Shown piece after piece: positions 14,801-26,430 of a stretch of DNA of 64,000 nucleotides (its first letter is position 1; each line of letters begins with the position of its first letter). Both the position numbers and the translations under genes were made by a program. The notes beneath the pieces were generated by a model. It was not told the origin of the DNA, did not search any database, and was given only the letters and a program-made list of their open reading frames with translations. Origin of the DNA: Manduca sexta (taxonomy: Eukaryota > Arthropoda > Insecta > Lepidoptera > Sphingidae); the NCBI RefSeq assembly GCF_014839805.1, contig NC_051141.1:12532777-12596776 (forward strand), in the 5' to 3' direction.

Positions 14801-14991
14801 ACAAAAAAAATGTGTGCTTAAATGTGATACAAGTAAATTCATATATACAGAATAGCCATAAAACTTAAAAGTCATAATAATAATTAAAATTATTGAGGGT
14901 TTTTACTTTTTATGAAGCATCAGTGGATAGTGCACATTCGGACCTCTACATAGAATTGGGTGAGTAAATACGTTTTGTAATTAATAAATAA

Positions 14992-15051
14992 CTTATATAG
15001 TTGCTTAGCATTTTTTTAACAAACCTTAAAAAATGCTAAGCAACTTATAAG
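14992..15051. repeat. Inverted repeat, about 25-bp arms
   Basis: GTTGCTTAGCATTTTTTTAA pairs with TTAAAAAATGCTAAGCAAC around a short loop; TATA-rich extension on both sides. Confidence 0.85.
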
Positions 15052-16329
15052 GCTTTCAAATACCTCGTATTTCTCTTTATAGGTCTAATTAAGGTGCAGA
15101 ATATTTAAGCGCAGTCGGATTAAAAATAAGAAACTATTTATAAAGTTGATTGTACATTGACTATTAATAACCATTAATTATACGGTTTATAAAGAAATTA
15201 AGGTGTTGACATGTAGTAGTAGTAGTTAATGCGTAAACCGCTTGATTTTAGGCAGCAGATGACAGATTAAATGTTGGTTAACTGAAAAAATACTTTTTAT
15301 AGCGAATTTATGCCTCGAGCAAAACTTAGTAGTAGTTTCAATAAAATGCAATTTTCAATAAAAAACCTACTACGTTTTTCTATCCTAACAAAGTCCTCAT
15401 CTGATCTCTTCCGTTCGCGATATTAAAGCACTTCATATCTTTTCTATACTGGCAATATCTATAAATAGAATAAAAAATCTTTTAACTTTGTACAACTTAT
15501 TGAGGAGTGTGATATTTGGCATAATTATAGTTCATATAGTGGAGTGTAAAAACAAAATATGTATATGTGTTATAAATATATTAAAATCGACCGGTGAATT
15601 CCGACCAAAGAATGACCACTAATACTAATAATAATATGATTGATTTGCGTATTTTGATATGTACACAATACACATACATAATCACCATTTAAAATATGCG
15701 CATATCAAATATACTTTCCCCACAGCTTTTCTCGGACTATGATTGCTTAAAAAACGTTTTGGTATGTAGAGTCGGTTTGCACAGATTAAAAGGGAACGGA
15801 AATAAGGGATTTATCACACTATGTAATTCGCAGTTAGTTTAGTGTTGCTACTCTTTATGAGACGACATGACGCTAAGGACCAGGTAAGCGAATCTTCTCG
15901 TCATTAACTTGGAAGGAACAAATAATACCCTAATAAACAAAAAAAAAAAAGAAGCGGCAACAGGTTTCGTAATAATAATGTTCAATACCATGTTATTATA
16001 TCTTTTACCTATACCATGATACTAGTAGCGACTACATCCGAATGTAAAAATATACATCCAAAAACAATCTAGGCTGAGTTTATCTTAGCGACAATACAAT
16101 GTGCCGCATGTAGTCGCTTTCTTTTTGCTCTCGCACAACAATCGGCGCACATACCTACGTGACAGGTTCGTGTTGAGTATATCAGATTTATTAATGCACT
16201 CATATAAATGTTAAGAGAGATATAAAATGATTATGGGAAATGTGTTAGAAAACCACTAACTGTAGTACACACACTATTAGATGTATTTTTGGCACAACAT
16301 TAAAATAATATAGAGGTAATAGTAGAAGT

Positions 16330-16625
16330 ATGTAGTATCAACCCTGTATTACATATAGTCCCACTGCTGAGTACGAGCCTCCTCTACTACTGAGAGGGAT
16401 TAGGCCTTAGTCCCCCACGCTGGCCTAGTGCGGATTGCTGGACTTCACACATCCTCAAAATTCCCATAGGGAACTTCTCAGATGTGCATTATGATGTCTT
16501 CCTTCGCCGTTAAAGCGAGCGATAATTCACAAAGAATACATACATAATTTTTGAAATGTCAGATATGTGTTCCCTTAGGTTTGAACCTGCGGTATCCTGC
16601 CTTTTATTCTTTTATGTCATATAGA
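16330..16625 (-). mobile_element. SINE/LINE-like repeat, copy 1
   Basis: Plus-strand blocks TAGTCCCACTGCTGAGTACG, CTGAGAGGGATTAGGCCTTA, GTGCGGATTGCTGGACTTCA and AGCGAGCGATAATTCACAAA are the complement of the repeat at 21800-22120, so it is inverted relative to it. Confidence 0.65.
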
Positions 16626-18629
16626 GACGTTCAAGCCTAGTATCTATGGCGTAGCCACTGAAATATCTTCACTTTCATTTAAAGCGTAGCTCCATTAGAT
16701 AAAAGCAAGATCCATAATGTAACATACAGTCAATACAGTCAAACTATGCATGCGATAATTTTCCCGCTGATACCGCAAGGACATTTCACTCGGCGTTATG
16801 CGTTATTAAAGACGTCAGTCTGTCATCCGGCTGGGCGGCTCGATAAATAACGCATTGTTCGCGGGCAGCTATCGCGTCGCGTGCCGAGAGCGATAGCCCG
16901 AGCTTGAATTTTCACTGAAAACCAAGTAACGCTTCGCTGTGCTCGGCGGTTGTAGAAATTGGGTCGCATACCGTTGTATAACGTCCCAAGAGAGCAGCGC
17001 GAGCCGAGTTGTCTTTTTCACATAATAAAAAAAAACATTATTTGTAATGTACAATTGTACAACACAACTCATAAGATCGAGGTCGCGGTCTCAAGTTTCC
17101 GTGTAGTGTGGTTCATTAAACAAATTTTTTTACAACTAAAATAATATATTTATAGCAAACATGCTTTACATAGGAGAAACAGATGATAATATTACAGTAA
17201 AGTATCTTATCACATATCATGAGCCAGTGTCACGTTTATTACCTGCTGTAATTTGACTTTTACAATTTTTTAAGTAACACATCCTCTAACACAGTATGCG
17301 CCGATAAAAATGCATTGGACTTTTATTCCAAAACAAACAATTATCTGTCAGTTTCATACGCATACACTTTCATATCCTGCAAACTTCGCGTTCTGTGTCT
17401 TTTTTTTTTTCGAAAAACAAGAACTAATATTCCAGTCACGAGAAGAATTCCATTTCGCGTGTCGTGTTCTACTCGCCCTATCGAATGCGAGCAAAATATT
17501 ACTAGGTTGCATTCGAGTAGCAAAAGGAAATATGATTTTCCACCGGATGTTCGATAATATTTTCCACGACTGAATTTAATCACGAATTATAATTGAATTT
17601 ACGAGAATAACATCCAATATATCAGGAGTATCAGCGTCTAGTAGTTAAGTACCATACACAACTTTGTAACTCAGTTCTAGGATGTGTTGCTACTGTTTTT
17701 GGTATTCGATAGACTAAAGTAGTTTTGATTGAATTATTAAACGAGTTTGGCCGATATAAGAGGCCACAGTTGCAATCTTTTCATATCTTGTATACGCCCG
17801 GTTCTACATGGGGACCCGCATAAAAGAACATATAGCTGACGTTAAACACTGACGCAATACGAAGGCTGCAGTTGTCGAACACTAGGAACAAGGTTTCAAT
17901 CATTGTCTGCGATTAGATAAGCCAATAACCCTTGCCAACGAACACCTATTCCTACCTGGGATGATTCGCGAGGCTATTGATATTAAAAAATATGCCCGAA
18001 TTTCATCATTAAAGAAAATGTTTAGAAGCTTGCACAAGCCTAATTTCCTGTTGTACATATAATTAAATCGTAACCCAAAACACCGGCTGCCACATTTCAA
18101 GACACTGTAATTTCATTCTGCATAGATCGGAGCGTCAACAGCTATAAAACATTTAAAAAATGTACATATATTATAAAATGTAGGCAGATATTGTAACTGA
18201 CTTTTCGAGACGACCAACCGTCAGTCCGTCCGTCCCGTGACTGTGAAGGCTGCAAATTTTCGAAACGAAAGGAGAAAATTACAATATAAAAAAAACACGA
18301 TAAAATCAGAAAAATATTTTCATATATAAAAATAATGTACAAAATTGCTAATTTTCACCAATGGGTCTATGACATAAATTTGTAATTTAACCAAAAGCAT
18401 TATAAAAGATTTCAAATCAAGTTACGAGTATTCTCATAGAAAGCGACATAAGCATTGACACAGTAATGTCAATAATATGGTCACATAAGTGGTTAACTTC
18501 CTAACAATTAATAAATGACGGACTTCCGTTTCACGTTCCCCTCGTCAGCCCTATATTATAAAAACAGTTCGTTTTATAATATACTGACGGCTGTACCCAT
18601 CGTCACACGGTTACAATATTATAATAACG

Positions 18630-19695
18630 AGGCAATGAAGCATTTGATTCGATCGACACCTGGGCTGTGCAACATTGATTGACAGTATATAGAAGTGTTG
18701 AGGTGCTTGTATAACAACGACACCATGTCGGTCCGAGTACATGAACTGAGCTCGAAAGCTATTCTACTACACAGAGGCGTGACAAAGGGAAATGCTATTT
18801 TACCGAAACTCTTTACAGCCGCGTTGGAAGATACCTACAATCTACATGCTCTTGGATTGGAAAGGATTCGGCATCAATATCAATGGCGAATACATCACTT
18901 ACCTTCATTTTGCCGATGACATTGTTGTCTTGGCAGAATCGCTGGACGACCTTAGTACTATGTTCAGGGAACTCAACAGAGTTTCTCAAATGGTGTCCCT
19001 CAAGACGAACATGGACAAGACCAAGATCTTGTCAAATGCTCATATATTACCCCCATTACTGTTGGGAGCTCAAGTATCGAAGTTGTCGACGAATATGTAC
19101 GTCTACCTAGGACAAGTGATCCAACTAGGCAAGTCCTACTTTTAGAGAGAGGGCAATCGTCGGATCCAGCTAGGTTGAGCAGCGTTTGGGAAACTAATCA
19201 AAATCTTCTCCTCCAAAATACCTCAGTGCATGAATAGAAAAGTCTTTAAACAATGTGTGTTACGAATGATGACAAACGGCACTGAAACGTGGCCTCTGAT
19301 ATGGGTCGTCTAAAACGGTTCACGGTCCCTCAGCGGGCTATGGTGATGGCTATGCTCGGCTATTACTCTATGCGATCAAATCAGAAATCAAGAGATCCGT
19401 AGAAGAACGTTCAACATTGCCCAGCGGATTAGCAAGCTAAAATGCCAATGGGCAGGGCACATAGTTCACAGAACTGACGGCAGATGGGGCAAAAAAAGTT
19501 ACCGAGTGGGGGGACCGTACCGGCAAGCGCAGCGTTGGACGTCAACCTGCAAGGTGGACAGACGACTTGAGATAGGTCGCAGGAACACTTTGGATGCAGA
19601 CCGGTTTCGACAGGTCCGTCTGGAAATCTTTGGGGGAGGCCTATGTTCAGCAGTGGACTTTATGTGGCTGATGATAATGATGATGAAAGCATAAC
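18630..19695 (+). pseudogene. RTE-type LINE, reverse transcriptase 3' fragment
   Basis: Frames read KHLIRSTPGLC-like remnants, then VLRCLYNNDTMSVRVHELSS, GVTKGNAILPKLFTAALED, NINGEYITYLHFADDIVVLA (the FADD active-site box), LNRVSQMVSLKTNMDKTKIL, and near the end CQWAGHIVHRTDGRWG and the RWT-D-L tail region. The 3' end is a TGATGATAATGATGATGA tail, usual for RTE elements. Truncated at the 5' side, with many frameshifts. Confidence 0.8.
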
Positions 19696-19879
19696 CAATA
19701 TACTAGATATTTAACATAAAGTAACAGATCAAAAACAGTCCCTCTCTTCGTTTTATACTGGATCCTCATGGTGCTGAGGAGACAACAAGTTTGATTTTTT
19801 TCAGCTGAAAGAGACGGTAGTCCAGCGTATTTGATATAAGTTTAAATATCATAGCTCTACGAATTCCCAAGGAACAGGA

Positions 19880-19950
19880 TATTGACAGACAGACGGACAA
19901 AAAATGTCCCTATAAGGTTTCCTTTTGAGGTACGGAACACTAAAAACTGA
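19880..19950 (+). repeat. GACAGACAGACGGACA repeat
   Basis: ATTGACAGACAGACGGACAA then CCTATAAGGTTTCC and TTGAGGTACGGAACACTAAA, a common lepidopteran repeat segment; the inverse is at 62518-62640. Confidence 0.5.
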
Positions 19951-20179
19951 CAAGAGGTCATTTCATACACAAAGATGCGCAACACCGACGAGCCTTCAAC
20001 GGATCGATAAATACGAGTAGTATGATCCATATTGCGCAAATTTGCATTCGTCGCGGACGTTGCACTACTTAAAACTTATTATTATTTATTGGACTTTTTA
20101 ACGGATTTCTAAATAAGGAGTTTCTATGTTAGGCTATATGTAATGATTTATTTTTATACGAATTTTCGATATCGAAATA

Positions 20180-20276
20180 CAACTATTTTTCGAATTGAAT
20201 CGCGTTTTTATATATTATGATTTTCTCCCGAGGTTTCGAACACTTAGCAGCCTTCATGGTCACGGGGCAGACTAAG
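20180..20276 (+). repeat. Copy of the 39.3-kb repeat family
   Basis: CAACTATTTTTCGAATTGAA, TTTTCTCCCGAGGTTTCGAA and AGCCTTCATGGTCACGGGGC match the foldback arm plus its loop. It adjoins the Tc1 pseudogene. Confidence 0.65.
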
Positions 20277-20319
20277 CTGTTGGTCTTTCGAAAAATCAAG
20301 GCTGTGGGCACTTGCGGAC

Positions 20320-21238
20320 GCTGGGTTTAGCCGACATTAGATTGGGCGAATGCTTGGATGTCCACGAACCACTATTCAAGATACCATCCGGCGTTACAGA
20401 GAAACTGGTGCCTACACTAAACACCAGGGTAAGGCCGTAAAAGGTGTACATCAGAGAGAGAGAGATGATCGTTACATAATCTCACAGGTTTTGCGAAACG
20501 TGTGAACCTAAGAACAATAAGAAGATGGATAGCTGAAAGAGATCTGAGAGCATTTCGACCAGTTCGAGTCCTAGAACTGACCGCAATCCACAGAAGAGCC
20601 AGAGTTGCATTTTCTCGAGATCATTTTAACTGGACTTCGGAACAATGGAAGGAATCTTCTCTGACAAATCAAGAATCGCTTTACGACGTCCTGATGGACG
20701 TCAGCGTGTGTATCGATGCCGCGGTGAAAGGTTTACTGAATATTCTGTAGTCGAAATAGTGGGTTACGAGGGAGGCTCGATCATGGTGTGGGGTGGCATT
20801 TTTATCGACGCCCATACAGAGTTGGTTGTCTTTGATAGAGGCAGCGTTAATACCCACAGGTACGTGACAGAAGTCCTAGAACCACAAGTGACCCCGTTTG
20901 TGCCATTCATTGGCGATAAATTTGTTTTAATGCACTACAATACTCGTGAACACACCGCAAGAATTGTCACCGATTACTTGGACGCAGTCAATATTCAGCG
21001 ATTACCATGGCCAGCTCGGAGTCCTGATCCCTGATACCCTATAGAGCATGTATGGGGCAACCTAAAAATATGGATTCGGAGTCGTACCCCAGCCCTTATG
21101 ATCATTGTTGAGCTGAAAACTGCAGCTGCTGAGGAATGGGAGAATATTCCTCAAAGTGACATCCAAGATATAAGGGATACGCTTTCAAATCGGTTGCAAG
21201 AGGTCATTAGGCCAAGAGTAGGAATAACACATGTATGA
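20320..21238 (+). pseudogene. Tc1-type transposase pseudogene
   Basis: In successive frames: MLGCPRTTIQDTIRRYRETG (HTH), then a stop near 20502, NLRTIRRWIAERDLRAFRPV (second HTH), FSDKSRIALRRPDGRQRVYR (first Asp), GGSIMVWGGIF, and SPDP-stop-YPIEHVWGNLK (third acidic residue). The second catalytic Asp of the usual QDNARPHTA motif is Tyr here (HYNTREHTA). A frameshift near 20690, a stop at 21031 and this substitution make it inactive. Confidence 0.85.
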
Positions 21239-21799
21239 TGTAACAGGCCAATGATGAGTTATTGAACTTATTTTAAGTATTTTATATACGTTTATATTAT
21301 CTCACCTATTATAATCAATACGATAATATCGTCTTGTACTAGTAATAAAATAAAATACGACACTGAACAACTCAAACAAGTAATGAAATTTAAGTAGAAC
21401 CTCTATTTAACCGTATCGTTCCGCTCTCCAGTATTTGCCTAACATCGGGGATTTCTATCCCTCTTCTATCTATTGTTCTTAATATCACGTAAATTACAAT
21501 AACGACACAATTAATATTAATACCTATACGAAACTTTTGATTGATAATCCTATTATTTTTTCTGTCACTTATGCGGTATTGTACTTTCCCCGACACTATC
21601 TATCGTAGTGTATGTGTGCACTCAATATTCATGCTGCTCGCGCACTCTGTAAGCGCTTATTGAAAGTAGTGTGGCGCGTCTTCGTGGATAAAATGTTATA
21701 AACCAATAGAATTTCTGCATTGGGTTTCGTGAAACCAAAAATGACCTAAAAATCCAGTGTTTTCATATATTTATTTATTAAAGGTACAAAAAAAACATT

Positions 21800-22120
21800 T
21801 AACAACAAAAACTGGTTGGTTGTGGAACGAACTGCCGTGACGAATGTCCGCAGGTTCAAAACCGATTGGCATAAACCTCTGACTTTTCTAAAATCAAATG
21901 TGTATCCTTTATGAATTATCGCTTTCTTTAACAATGAAGGAAAACATCGTGAGGAAACCAGAATGAATACCTTAGAAGTTCTCTATAAGAAATTTTGAGG
22001 GTATGTTAAGTCTACCAATCCGCACTAGCCCTTCGTGGTAGAATAAAGCCTTAATCCCTGTCAGTAGTAAAGTAGGCCCGTGCCCAGCAGTGGGACAGTA
22101 TATAATACAACGCTGATATA
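21800..22120 (+). mobile_element. SINE/LINE-like repeat, copy 2
   Basis: Contains AATGTCCGCAGGTTCAAAAC, GGAAAACATCGTGAGGAAAC and GTGCCCAGCAGTGGGACAGT, an abundant lepidopteran repeat. Orientation opposite to 16330-16625. Confidence 0.65.
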
Positions 22121-24059
22121 ATTTATTAGATATGAAACAATATTTCTATTAATAAAAAATCACTTTTAAACTATATAATTTCGGGTAGCATATATGGGGA
22201 TTAACACATTCAGGTCCTCTATCGGCGCACTTCGGAATTCGATATATATTTTATTACAGCTAAATATTTTGCGATATCTATTAAATTAGCTACAAATAAT
22301 CGGGTGTATGTGCCACATACTAGACTGCATATATACCTACGTGAACGAAACCTCCGCTACGATACGGGAACTAAACGGAACGAAACTGAAACTAGTTTAT
22401 GTATGGGGCGCAGTATCGTTCTACAAAGCTTCGACCATCACTACGTAACTGCTGGCTACAATATGCATTAATAGTTTTGTATGGGCCAACTTTAGCATGT
22501 CATATAATAATATCAGCAGTATCTATCAAGTACTTGATGGAAATGGAGCAAGTGTAACCCCTACTACTGACTTGAAACTGATGACTGAAGAAGACTTCAC
22601 TTCAAACTCATTTGCATATGGTCGACGATAATAGCACGGTGTTATATGTATAAAGTCACCTATTATAAAATTATTTTCGTATATAATGCGGTATACGGAT
22701 GGACCAAAAGGGACGTAGAACTGTTAAAAGTAAGAAATGACAATATCATACAGTTGACGAATATTGTCTGAAAGATCGTCGAAGTTTTTTTTATGATATA
22801 AGGAGCAAACTAGTATACAATTCAGTAAGTTATCACCGCCGCTCGTGAGCATCTACAATACCAGGCGATATAGAGGTGCGCTTTCAGGTGACAAAACGCT
22901 CTTTTTTGAAGACCGCCAGGTCGTAGATGTCCAGAAATGTTGCTGGCTGCAATTGGTTACATGGTTTTTTAGTGCGTGGTAAAAAATGTCGGCAAAAACG
23001 TACTGTTTTGGGTTGAAAACAGCCAGTTATATCGAGAAAACAGTAATGGAGAGTACAAGTATGTAAAATTTCGTTCTATGACCTGCATCGTCCTATTTGA
23101 TAGATATCTTTCTTATCGATGAAATGAGATAGATGTAATGGGGAAATTTGAGCACACAGATATTGCTTTCCTTTTAATTCCAGAATCATTGCAGTATAGA
23201 ATGTTGTTCTGAGAAAGCTCTTTCTCAAACAAAAAATGTCCTTTGACCCTGTTTGGAAAATATTATTTTAAGAACTATTTTGTTCCCCTATTAACATAAG
23301 ATTTCTTTACGGCGGAACGTTTTCCACTTCATAAAACGTAAAAAGAATCAATTGAGAAATTTAAAATAGTTATGATCTTTGATTGTTTTTGTTATTGTTC
23401 AGGACTAACTAAGGCAACCGTAATTGTCTATAAATTGGCTCAACGTGCATACTATTACTATGACCTATTTCGATTATTTGACGATACGTGCCAGTATGGA
23501 TGCACATATAACATAGCGAACTAAAATGTAGGTGGAGAATATTTTTATATCGTTTTTTGGAATGGCTTCGTTGTCTACAATAACTTGGTGACAAAATGGT
23601 ATCTTTATGAAAAAAAGTCTAAATTTGTCCCGCACTTTAAAGGGATTATATTATGGTCTTGTAAAATGATTAATAATTTACGCGTTCTTTATAGGAATTA
23701 CTTGCAATTCATTTGATAAAAATCCGTTTCAGAGTTTTTTTTTCATTTTCAATCAATAAAATACGATGATGATTGACTATTTTCACCATTTTGGATGTTG
23801 CTTTGACAACGAGATTCCTGTTAAAAATCTATCATTTAGACAGCAAATTATCGATGTTGTTAAACATTTATAAACCAATTATTTTTACAAAATATTAATA
23901 ATCGTGAAATCTTATTCCTTCATCGCTAAGAATAATAGAACTACTTAAATAAAAGCGCAGTAGTTTATGAACTCGTCTCGATGACATTATATTGTTAAGA
24001 AATATTAACATTTTGCTCTAATGTTATTATTTATTATTACCGTGTGATACCATTTTCAT

Positions 24060-24485
24060 CAATACTATTATATAAGATGAACAGTTTGTATATTGGTTTG
24101 TACGTTGTTACGCACTAATCTTAGAGACTACTGGCGCAAACTGAATATTTTTTTAATATTGGATAGCCTATTTATCGAAGAAGACTATATAACATCACGC
24201 TATGAGCGATAAGCGCGGAACGGAATGGAAAAATTATTCCTTTTGAGAGCTTTCGTTGCGTATGCTGAATAAACTGTTAAAAATTACGCAATAATCATGT
24301 ATGGCGTAATTGTTCCTCTTAAAAAGTTAAAAGTAAATAAATTAAAAAAAATAATAATAATATACAAAGTGTCGCGCCCTATCTATCTACCTGTCTGAAC
24401 GCGATAAAATTCAAACTACCGAACAGCTTTGAAATAAATTTAGTATGGACAAAGTTTGAGACGCTGGAAAGCAGGCTTAGTTTTA
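24060..24485 (+). mobile_element. Helitron-like element, copy D, degenerate
   Basis: From AATACTATTATATAAGATGA to AGACGCTGGAAAGCAGGC it follows the same order of blocks as copies A-C (CATCACGCTATGA, GAGAGCTTTCGTTGCGT, TTGTTCCTCTTAAAAAGTT), with many changes. Confidence 0.6.
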
Positions 24486-24903
24486 TTGTAGACCCTTTAT
24501 TGGATGTCAACTCTTTCTAAATGATAAAGACATCGATAAATCTATGTTAGAAAAATTCAAACTAAGAATTTTCAGTTTTGGAAATGGATCTCAGGACCTT
24601 CCCGTCCTCATTTAATATAGGATAACATTAGCCAAAAGAAGCGGCTTAATAAAAATCAACATGCATTCTAAAATCTTCTTTTTGTACTGTGACGTCAAAC
24701 ATTATTAACATTTCCATAGTCAATATTTCTATGGTTCTTCCCATTTATGAAATCTAAATATGTTTTTGTTGTATGTGTAATAAGAACAATCTATAACATT
24801 TTCATCTTAGCCTGAAAAATAAACAGCCGCACGGCAACGAAAACATAAATAAATGACACAGTAATAAATTATTGGACTATAACAATCGTCGAATAGATAT
24901 ATA

Positions 24904-26133
24904 AGGTCAGTCGGGGTAAGTGCGCCATAAAATTATCATAGCTGGATTCAATGCAAAATAATTTCTTTTTGTGCTGACTTAAGAATGTAATTTTATTAAT
25001 TTAAGAATATTTGGTATTTTGTGATAACGACCTATAGCCATTCAAGGAAATCAGACAATAATTTAATAATATTTTGCTTAAAGTAAAAAAATGGTAGTAG
25101 GCGCACTTGCCTCCGGAAATGGGGTAAGTGCGCCTGTGTAAAAACGTCAATATTAGACATTATAAAGAAAACACTCATTTTAGTCCATAGAAAAATAAGT
25201 TTTACCCGCATTGCTCTTGGATAATTTTTTATAACTCAATATTGTAACAAACTATGGCTGTCAAATCAAATTCGGGGCAAGTGCGCCATATATTTGTAAA
25301 CCAGGGCTTCAAAACATTTTACCAATTTTTTTTTTGCTATATTTAGGTATTAATATTAGAGTTTTATTTGCGGATATGTTGTTATAAAGAAATGGTAGCT
25401 TTAATACGAAATCCATTTTATTTCTAAAAACTAAAAAAAACATATAATTATGTAGGATTTAACATTTTTGAATGCATTATAACTCAAAAACTTAGAATTT
25501 GACCTTATAACATTTCTCATTTCTTCTTTTGTAAAAACGAACCATTTAAAACAAACAAATATCCGACGAATTAACTAATATACCTTTTTATTTAAGTCGG
25601 CTCAAAACAAAATACCTTGAGTACAAAAAATGATGCTGTTACATTTTAATAATAATAAGTCATATTAGTAAAACTTATTCTCAAAAAAGGTTGGTAATAT
25701 ATGGTTTAGGGGTAAGTGCGTCATACGACTATTAACAGTGGCGCACTTGCCCTACTCGACAATTTTGAGGTGCATTTTTTCGCATTGCTAAAAAAACCTT
25801 TATTTTAGTATATACAGATAAAATTCGGGCAGGAAGTTAAAATAAAAGGTTTAAACTATGTACTAACCTTACTGGTTTACAGAAATATGTTAAATATCTT
25901 GAAATATTTGATGTTATCTTTCACGGGGTCATCTCTGTTTACAGGTCTAAATGACACTTAAAATGGCGAATAAATCGTATTAAAATGAACAGAGCCATTT
26001 GTGTTTTTTAGTGGAACTGCATTTCAGTTAGAAGCATAGATATAAGATTGCGATAATTGTATAACATCAATAGTTTTCGATTTTTTTAGGGCAGGTGCAC
26101 TTACCCCGTCGGCGTACTTGCCCCACCTGACCT
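24904..26133. mobile_element. TA-flanked DNA transposon with repeated GGGGTAAGTGCGCC motifs, copy 1
   Basis: Begins AGGTCAGTCGGGGTAAGTGC and ends in the inverted relative ACTTGCCCCACCTGACCT, directly flanked by TA on both sides (TA at 24902-24903 and 26134-26135). Inside, the 14-mer GGGGTAAGTGCGCC or its complement recurs at about 24914, 25102, 25124, 25273, 25711, 25741, 26092 and 26112. No intact ORF. The TA duplication points to the Tc1/mariner/pogo group. It sits 127 bp past the last recognised Trio exon. Confidence 0.8.
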
Positions 26134-26260
26134 TATAATAGCGCACAAAATCACTGGATTGTCATACTCTAAACCAGAAACTAATTTCTTAATAATGAAT
26201 TAAGTTCATTAATTTGACAGTGGTTTAACAAACATTGGCCGCAACTGCGACGATTCCTAC

Positions 26261-26430
26261 CTGAGGTCTTGTAAGAGTGCTTCCCCTTGCGCAATAGTGC
26301 CGGCACACGCGTCCAGGCTAGCGGCGCGGTGTTGCGCGCACTGCTCAAGCGCACGTCGCGCCGCTTCGGGCGTGTCGTCCGACGCGCACACGCCACCTCC
26401 ACTTTTCAAAGTCTCTAACCACTGGAGCAG
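26261..26430 (-). CDS. trio: Trio exon, spectrin repeat 4/5, last one recognised in the window
   Basis: 170 nt, phase 0 to 2. Acceptor AATATTCAG|CTGCTC, donor CTCAG|GTAGGA. Encodes LLQWLETLKSGGGV and GTIAQGEALLQDLR, equivalent to Trio LWTWLEELQK and IKEGEDLIQQLR. The donor is sound, so the gene continues. The next exon should open in phase 2 and encode the start of the following spectrin repeat; I did not find it in 1-26260. Confidence 0.93.

Larger units (their letters stand above)
1..26260. other. trio: Long Trio intron with transposon debris, no recognised host exon
   Basis: Apart from the elements listed separately, this is AT-rich DNA with short chance ORFs. I see nothing in 3046-5428, 8700-11730, 12600-16300, 17100-18600 or 22130-24050. 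Four GC-rich islands stand out (about 2790-2890, 6265-6320, 12413-12560, 16780-16890). Trio's next exon may be left of base 1, or may be a short exon I missed. Confidence 0.5.

Noticed and set aside
17310..17583. Three overlapping ORFs on two strands
   Set aside because: All frames are open by chance; no motif.
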